Below, piece by piece: positions 59,058 to 64,000 of a stretch of DNA of 64,000 nt; the first letter of the stretch is position 1, and each line of letters opens with the position of its first letter. The notes below the pieces were generated by a model. It was not told the DNA's origin and did no database searches. It was given only the letters and a program-made list of their open reading frames with translations. The translations under genes were made by a program, and so were the position numbers. The stretch is from Bradyrhizobium sp. G127 (GTDB taxonomy: Bacteria; Pseudomonadota; Alphaproteobacteria; Rhizobiales; Xanthobacteraceae), in NCBI RefSeq assembly GCF_021502575.1, contig NZ_JAKFGN010000001.1:310001-374000 (forward strand), given 5' to 3'.

Positions 59058-59654
59058 CTATTTGCCCTGACCTCGTTCCGGATGGCCATACTTCTTGCGG
59101 AACGTCTCGGCATCGCCGAAATCGGCGAAACCGATATAGTGCTGGTGCGCCGAGACCGCTTTGCGGGCATGCTTGATCGGGCACCAGTACTGCTCGGTGC
59201 GGCCGGCGATCTCGCCCGCATAGGCCATCAGGCCGTTGCCGTAGGAACAATAAGCGCAGTTGAGCGCTTCCAGAATGTTCAGATAGGCGAGGTGAGCGCG
59301 GTCGAAGATGAAATAGTCGCTGCGTTTCACCTTCTCGATGCCGTAGACCGGAAAGCAGATCCACTGGTAGAGCGTGATCGTGAGATCGAGGATCACGAAC
59401 GGCACGATCATGCCGTAGATCACCGGCGCGGTAACGACCGTCATCAGGTTCGCATTGAAGACATATTTTGCGAGACTTACGCGCAACTCGCGATGGGCGC
59501 GCAGGATCTCTTCTTCGAACACCGCGCGCTTGCCTTGCAGGGTGTAACGCAGCTTGGCGCGGCGGATCGCGAACTCCGCCTCAAGCTCGCCCTGAAGCAG
59601 CTTGATCTGCGCGGCGAGACGATCGATGTTGTCGCTCATTGAAAATTCGCTCAT
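59058..59654 (-). CDS. Unrecognised protein with membrane segments and a CAYC...WCPIKHA motif
   Basis: A 198-residue protein. A helical N-terminal half (ELEAEFAIRRAKLRYTLQGK, likely coiled coil) is followed by two hydrophobic stretches (VTAPVIYGMIVPFVILDLTITLYQW) and a Cys-rich C-terminal part: ALNCAYCSYGNGLMAYAGEI and EQYWCPIKHARK. The CxxC plus WCP suggests a metal or redox site at the membrane surface. I do not know the family. An ATG at 59639 (five codons in) is an alternative start. It stands alone, convergent with the SDR. Confidence 0.75.
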   Translation of the reverse strand: MSEFSMSDNIDRLAAQIKLLQGELEAEFAIRRAKLRYTLQGKRAVFEEEILRAHRELRVSLAKYVFNANLMTVVTAPVIYGMIVPFVILDLTITLYQWICFPVYGIEKVKRSDYFIFDRAHLAYLNILEALNCAYCSYGNGLMAYAGEIAGRTEQYWCPIKHARKAVSAHQHYIGFADFGDAETFRKKYGHPERGQGK

Positions 59655-59731
59655 GAAGAGATCTGCTTTCGGAGAAGAGTCTTAGGAATATCTGTTCGGG
59701 GAATTGCCGGCGCGAAGCGTGTCCGCGCGCG

Positions 59732-60649
59732 TCACTCCGGCAGTGGAATGAACTCCTGCTCGTCGGGCACATGGGCGAAACGCCCGGTCTTCCAGTCGGC
59801 CTTGGCTTGCTCGATGCGATCCTTGCTGGAGGAAACGAAATTCCACCAGATGTGGCGCGGGCCTTCCAGCGCGGTGCCGCCGAGAAACATCATCCGCGCC
59901 GGGCGCGTCGCCTTCACGGTGATGCGGTCGCCCGGACGAAAGATCAGCAGCCGCGGCCCTTCGAATCGTTCATTGGCGATCTCGATTTCGCCGTCGACCA
60001 CGTAGATCGCGCGCTCTTCATGATCGGCATCGAGCGGCACGCGCATGCCTTCGTCGAGTGCGACTTCGGTGTAGAACCACTCCGACACCATATCGACCGG
60101 CGATGTCACGCCGAACGACGAGCCTGCGATGACCCGCGCCTTGAATCCCGTGTCCTGCACTTCCGGCAGCGTGGCGGCGGCGAAATGCTGGAACGACGGC
60201 GCGATCTCTTCCTTGCCCGCAGGCAGCGCGATCCAGCTTTGCAGGCCGAGCATCTTCTGGCCGTTGGCGCGCTGCACGTCCGGCGTGCGCTCGGAATGGG
60301 CGATGCCGCGGCCCGCCGTCATCAGGTTCATCGCGCCGGGCTGGATCTCCTGAATGTTGCCCTCGCTGTCGCGATGCATGATGCTGCCGTCGAACAGGTA
60401 GGTGACAGTGGCGAGACCGATATGCGGATGCGGCCGCACATCCATGCCCTTGCCGGCGACGAACTGCACCGGGCCGAAGTGATCGAAGAAGATGAAGGGG
60501 CCGACCATTTGCCGCTTGCCGTGCGGCAGCGCGCGGCGCACCGCGAAGCCGTCGCCGAGATCGCGGGTGCGCGGCACGATGATGAGTTCAAGCGCGTCGC
60601 AGGTCTGCGGGTCGCCGAGGATCGGATCGTTCGAGGGCATCCAGCTCAT
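59732..60649 (-). CDS. Pirin family protein
   Basis: A 305-residue bicupin of the pirin family. The metal site is in RPHPHIGLATVTYLFDGSIMHRDS, with the second cupin carrying LLIFRPGDRITVKATRPARMMFLGG. Some pirins are quercetin 2,3-dioxygenases, others regulators; the role here is open. GGAGA precedes the ATG at 60649. The neighbouring repeat separates it from the malonyl-CoA decarboxylase gene. Confidence 0.92.
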   Translation of the reverse strand: MSWMPSNDPILGDPQTCDALELIIVPRTRDLGDGFAVRRALPHGKRQMVGPFIFFDHFGPVQFVAGKGMDVRPHPHIGLATVTYLFDGSIMHRDSEGNIQEIQPGAMNLMTAGRGIAHSERTPDVQRANGQKMLGLQSWIALPAGKEEIAPSFQHFAAATLPEVQDTGFKARVIAGSSFGVTSPVDMVSEWFYTEVALDEGMRVPLDADHEERAIYVVDGEIEIANERFEGPRLLIFRPGDRITVKATRPARMMFLGGTALEGPRHIWWNFVSSSKDRIEQAKADWKTGRFAHVPDEQEFIPLPE

Positions 60650-60669
60650 GGCGCGTCTCCGGGTTGTTG

Positions 60670-60795
60670 TGTCATTGCCGGGCATCGCCGTTCAAAGAAC
60701 GGCGTCGCTTCCGCTCGCCTATGACCCGGCAATCCATCGTTCAAGAAAATTCACTTATGGTGGATACGCGGGTCAAGCCCGCGTAGGACAATCGA
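60670..60795. repeat. Composite palindromic repeat upstream of pirin gene
   Basis: GTCATTGCCGGGC, AACGGCG, then GACCCGGCAATCC and TACGCGGGTCAAGCCCGCGTA are nested hairpins of the GTCAT...ATGAC kind. It fills the gap to the malonyl-CoA decarboxylase stop. Confidence 0.75.
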
Positions 60796-60817
60796 AATTG
60801 GTGTGCTGTTTGTCGCC

Positions 60818-62194
60818 TCAGGCGCTGGCCGGGGTCTCCACGATTGCACGCGCGGGCAGCATCTTACGAACCGCCGGAGATGATGCAACCTGCCCCTTTT
60901 CGGCGTAGGCCTCGTGATTGGTCTCGATCTTGTCGAGCGCATAGAGGTAGTTGACCATCAGCCCGTGCGACTGCTGCATGCCCTTGTCGGAGCGGTCGCC
61001 GAGGAAATTCAGCCGCTCCAGCTGGGCGCCGTTGCCGAGATGGAACCGCGCCACCGGATCGACAGGATGTCCGCGCGGGCCTTTGACTTCGAGGAAGTAA
61101 TACGCCGCCAGCGGCAGCAGCGTGGCTTTGACCTGTTCGGCGATGGCCGCGTCATCGGCCCAGTCCGCCCGATCGAGCGCATCGAGTGTCGCGCGCGCCG
61201 CCGCATCGAGCAGCGTCGAACTCTCCTCCGCGCGTTCGCGCTTCAGCCAGGCCGCGAAGCCGGGCACCGGCGAGAGCGTCACGAAGGTCTGCACGTTGGG
61301 CAGTTCGCGCTTGATGTCCTCGACCACCTGCTTGATCAGGAAATTGCCGAAGGAAATGCCGCCAAGCCCGCGCTGCGTGTTCGAGATCGAATAGAAGACT
61401 GCCGTGGTGGCCTCCGATGCCGCGATCGGCGTGCGCGTTAGATCCAGCAGCGGCGCGATCGCTGCGGGACTCTCGCGGGTCAGCGCCACCTCGACGAAGA
61501 TCAGCGGCTCATCGACCAGTTGCGGATGGAAGAATCCGTAGCAGCGGCGGTCCGACGGGGCGAGGCGGCTGCGCAGGTCGTCCCAGTTCGAGATCGCATG
61601 CACCTGCTCGTAGCGGATGATCTTTTCCAGAATGTTGGCAGGCGTGGTCCAGTCGATCCGTTGCAGCACGAGAAAACCTCTGTTGAACCACGACGAGAAC
61701 AGATGCACGAAATCGCCATCGACATGCTTGAGCGCGGGATGATCGGCGATATGCGCCAGCAGCGCCTCGCGCATCCGCACCAGCGACGCGGTGCCGCCGG
61801 GCGCAAGATTAAGCCGCCGGATCAGTTCCTGGCGGCGCGGCTCGGCAGCCTTCAATAATTTGCTTACGGTGTCCGGCGAGGTGCCCTTGTCGCGCACGGC
61901 GTCCATTGCCGCGTTGAGTTCGGCCATGTCCGGCCCGAACAGATCGGCAAGCGCATTGAGAAAGGCGAGCTGGTCGTCCTCGCTCGCCGCCGCATAGCCG
62001 GCCAGCAAGGTGTTGGCGAGCGCGACGCCGCTGGCCTCGCCGCGCCGGGACAGCAGCGTTTCGCCGAGCGTGACCAGTTCGGCTTTCGACATCGCGTCCG
62101 AACCGCTCGACAGGCCGAGCAGGCTGCGGCCGCGTGTGGTCAGCGTGTTGAGAAGATTGCCCAGAAAGGCGCGATCCAGTCCCAGTGTCGCCAT
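60818..62194 (-). CDS. Malonyl-CoA decarboxylase
   Basis: A 458-residue malonyl-CoA decarboxylase (MatA/MLYCD family), making acetyl-CoA from malonyl-CoA. It has the N-terminal helical domain and the C-terminal acetyltransferase-like domain: AVFYSISNTQRGLGGISFGNFLIKQVVE, PVPGFAAWL, FHLGNGAQLERLNFLGDRSDKGMQQSHGLMVNYLY with the His of the active site. In rhizobia this gene lies with matB and matC; neither is here. It shares no overlap with prpD-like gene upstream. Confidence 0.93.
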   Translation of the reverse strand: MATLGLDRAFLGNLLNTLTTRGRSLLGLSSGSDAMSKAELVTLGETLLSRRGEASGVALANTLLAGYAAASEDDQLAFLNALADLFGPDMAELNAAMDAVRDKGTSPDTVSKLLKAAEPRRQELIRRLNLAPGGTASLVRMREALLAHIADHPALKHVDGDFVHLFSSWFNRGFLVLQRIDWTTPANILEKIIRYEQVHAISNWDDLRSRLAPSDRRCYGFFHPQLVDEPLIFVEVALTRESPAAIAPLLDLTRTPIAASEATTAVFYSISNTQRGLGGISFGNFLIKQVVEDIKRELPNVQTFVTLSPVPGFAAWLKRERAEESSTLLDAAARATLDALDRADWADDAAIAEQVKATLLPLAAYYFLEVKGPRGHPVDPVARFHLGNGAQLERLNFLGDRSDKGMQQSHGLMVNYLYALDKIETNHEAYAEKGQVASSPAVRKMLPARAIVETPASA

Positions 62195-62326
62195 CGCGTC
62201 AGTCAGCTCCCGTGCGATCCGGCCTTGTCGGCGAATGATACGCAGGGAATGCGACCGATTCCAGACGCTGCGTCCCCGACTTTCGTCCGGGAATGCCCGA
62301 TGTGCGGGCGTTTCGGATGGTGCGGC

Positions 62327-63694
62327 TCAAAGCCGCGCGAGCGATGTGACCCGGTCGATGCGGTCGAACTTCTCCAGCGACAGCACCGCGTCGGCAAAGC
62401 GGTCCGCGCGTTCGTGCAACACCGGCCGCGCCAGTTGCAGGAACTTTTGCTGCATCGCCGCCGCATCGGGAAACAGCGACGGCTCGCCGGACGGATCGGG
62501 AATGATGCGCTCCAGCGTGCCTTCGCCGCTTTCGATCGAGACGCGCGCGCCGAACGGATGGCTTTTGCCTTCCAGCCGGGCGTCCTGCACCACCTCGATC
62601 CGGTCGGCGAGCGCCTCGATGGCGGGATCGCCGAGCCGCTTGTAGTCGTCCCAGCCGAACGAGCCCTGATCCAGCGCCAGCGCGCCGGTGAAGAACATCG
62701 AGAACTGTCCGCCGACCACGCTGCGGGCGTGGCGCTTGGTGGCGGCGTCGCCGGTCAGCGTGATGCCGTTGCGGTGCAGGCCGATCTCGACACTTTTAAT
62801 GTTTTCCGGCGTCAGGTTGTGCTCGCGGCGCATGGCGATCAGTGCGTCGATGGCGGCGTGGGTGTAGCGGCAGCTGGGATAGGGCTTCACGCCGATCTTC
62901 ATGGTCTCGTAGACGTGGCCAAGGTCTGCCGTGGCTTTCTCGGGATGCGGGTCATCGGTGTAGCCCACAAGCAGGCCGTGCTTGCCTTCGACCGATTCGG
63001 TGGAGCCGATGAAACCTTCACGCGCCAAGGAAGCTGCGACCACGCCGTTCATCGCGGCGGCGCCGACCTGATAGCGCTTGTTCCACGCCCCGTTGACGAG
63101 AAATTGCAGCGAGCCCGCGGCCTGACTGCCCGACACGCCGAATGCCGCGACGATCTGGTCCGCGCTGAGCTTGTAGAGCTTCGCCGCCGCCGCCGCCGCG
63201 CCATAGGTGCCGGCGGTGGCGGTGGGGTGAAAGCCCTTTGCGTAATGCGATGTCGGATCGAGCGCGTTGCCGAGGCGGCAGCAGACTTCATAGCCCGCGA
63301 CGATAGCGGTCAGCACGTCGCGTCCGCTCGATCCCAGAATTTCACCCACCGCGAGCGCGGCCGGCACCACCGGCGCGCTGGGATGCAGCGAGGAATCGGC
63401 ATGGGTATCGTCGAAATCGAGCGAATGGCCGAGCGCGCCGTTGAGCAACGCCGCGATGGCCGGCGTGTAAGTCTTGGCGTCGCCACAGACGGTGGCATTG
63501 CCCTTGCCGTCGAGACCGAGCGTGGCGAGCATCGCCAGCAGCGACGGCGTCGATTCCGCTTCGCTGCGCGCCCGCACGGCGCTGCCGAGAAAATCCAGCG
63601 TCAGCCCCTTGGCGCGCTCCAGCACTTCGGACGGAATATCCTCGTATTTCAGGTTCGCGACGTAAGCGGCCAGCGTTGCGGTTTCATTCGCCAT
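62327..63694 (-). CDS. MmgE/PrpD family protein
   Basis: A 455-residue protein of the MmgE/PrpD (2-methylcitrate dehydratase/cis-aconitate decarboxylase) superfamily: LDFLGSAVRARSEAE, LNGALGHSLDFDDTHADSSLHPSAPV and SQAAGSLQFLVNGAWNKRYQVG. The reaction is unknown; no prpB or prpC is nearby. GGAGA lies upstream of the ATG. A GCCCG(N5)CGGGC hairpin lies past its stop at about 62295-62309. Confidence 0.88.
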   Translation of the reverse strand: MANETATLAAYVANLKYEDIPSEVLERAKGLTLDFLGSAVRARSEAESTPSLLAMLATLGLDGKGNATVCGDAKTYTPAIAALLNGALGHSLDFDDTHADSSLHPSAPVVPAALAVGEILGSSGRDVLTAIVAGYEVCCRLGNALDPTSHYAKGFHPTATAGTYGAAAAAAKLYKLSADQIVAAFGVSGSQAAGSLQFLVNGAWNKRYQVGAAAMNGVVAASLAREGFIGSTESVEGKHGLLVGYTDDPHPEKATADLGHVYETMKIGVKPYPSCRYTHAAIDALIAMRREHNLTPENIKSVEIGLHRNGITLTGDAATKRHARSVVGGQFSMFFTGALALDQGSFGWDDYKRLGDPAIEALADRIEVVQDARLEGKSHPFGARVSIESGEGTLERIIPDPSGEPSLFPDAAAMQQKFLQLARPVLHERADRFADAVLSLEKFDRIDRVTSLARL

Positions 63695-63792
63695 TGTTCA
63701 TTCGTCTCCCGGAACTGGCCGGGAGGCTATGCGGCCCACGCCCCGCATTCAAGCCGGGCTGGTGCATGGCGCGGCTGTGCAACGGGGTGATC

Positions 63793-63818
63793 GGCGTCCC
63801 GATCTGAGCCGGGACGCC
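63793..63818 (-). terminator. Hairpin after the partial gene at the window end
   Basis: GGCGTCCCG (63793-63801) and CGGGACGCC (63810-63818) form a 9-base stem, 22 bases past the stop at 63840. There is no T run on the minus strand, so termination is only probable. Confidence 0.45.
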
Positions 63819-63839
63819 TTACCGGTAAGTCCGGACCGC

Positions 63840-64000
63840 TCAATCGTGGGGTATGATGGCGTAGGGCGTCGCATAGGGTTCGACGCGCAGCGACGTATTG
63901 GCGATCAGGCCGATCTTCGCGGTGGGCGCTTGCAGCATCTCGCCGTTCGCGCCGCGCTTGACGTTGTATTGCCAGACCGTGATGTCGCCTTTCTGCGTCA
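63840..64000 (-). CDS. C-terminal end of an unrecognised gene (cut by window edge)
   Basis: The last 52 codons or so of a minus-strand gene, ending ATPYAIIPHD with a TGA at 63840-63842. The visible part reads as a soluble, beta-rich tail (GDITVWQYNVKRGANG). I cannot name the family from it. It lies upstream of the MmgE/PrpD gene with 145 bases between. Confidence 0.6.
   Translation of the reverse strand, partial: TQKGDITVWQYNVKRGANGEMLQAPTAKIGLIANTSLRVEPYATPYAIIPHD

Overview
The window is GC-rich chromosomal DNA from an alphaproteobacterium of the Rhizobiales, most likely the Bradyrhizobium / Rhodopseudomonas / Nitrobacter / Afipia family (Nitrobacteraceae). The signs are an Irr regulator with a Cys-Pro haem motif beside fabA-fabB-fabI, a DivL-type kinase with tyrosine at the phospho-acceptor position, a TsaE-AmgK fusion, malonyl-CoA decarboxylase, and many dispersed palindromes of the kinds common in Bradyrhizobium-like genomes. 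Nearly everything is core housekeeping. I see no insertion sequence, prophage, integrase, CRISPR array, tRNA or rRNA.

1-13.6 kb: two minus-strand runs. The first reads divL, tsaE-amgK, PilZ protein, murU, addB, addA (cut by the window start), joining polarity signalling, tRNA t6A ATPase, cell-wall recycling and recombinational repair. Its 150-bp upstream region holds six GANTC sites. The second reads ubiE, ubiB, coaBC, dut. CoaBC carries an N-terminal ribbon-helix-helix domain, and its promoter contains two matching palindromes; this is the most interesting point in the window.

13.6-26.8 kb: mutM, a degenerate trypsin-like secreted protein, a MoeB/ThiF enzyme, an aldo/keto reductase divergent from a LysR regulator, a 2-hydroxyacid dehydrogenase, an SH3 exported protein, irr divergent from fabA-fabB-fabI, a glutathione transferase and a Tat-exported superoxide dismutase.

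26.8-37.1 kb: the classical rimP-nusA-ylxR-infB-rbfA-truB-rpsO-pnp translation/transcription operon on the minus strand, with hairpins before pnp and terminators after rpsO and pnp.

37.1-48.6 kb: a DUF2336 gene, trmB, a PhrR/PraR-type repressor, then fur/mur, HAD phosphatase, miaB, phoH, ybeY, corC-like and lnt, preceded by tsaB-rimI. 48.7-64 kb: nfuA, a universal stress protein, trpS, murJ, adenosine kinase, a SulP-STAS-cNMP transporter, enoyl-CoA hydratase, an SDR, an unrecognised membrane-associated protein, pirin, malonyl-CoA decarboxylase, an MmgE/PrpD protein and the end of an unrecognised gene.

Dispersed palindromic repeats of at least three kinds sit in many intergenic gaps, often between convergent genes. 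Starts were chosen by homology, ribosome-binding sites and overlap with the upstream gene, because spurious antisense ORFs are very common at this GC content.
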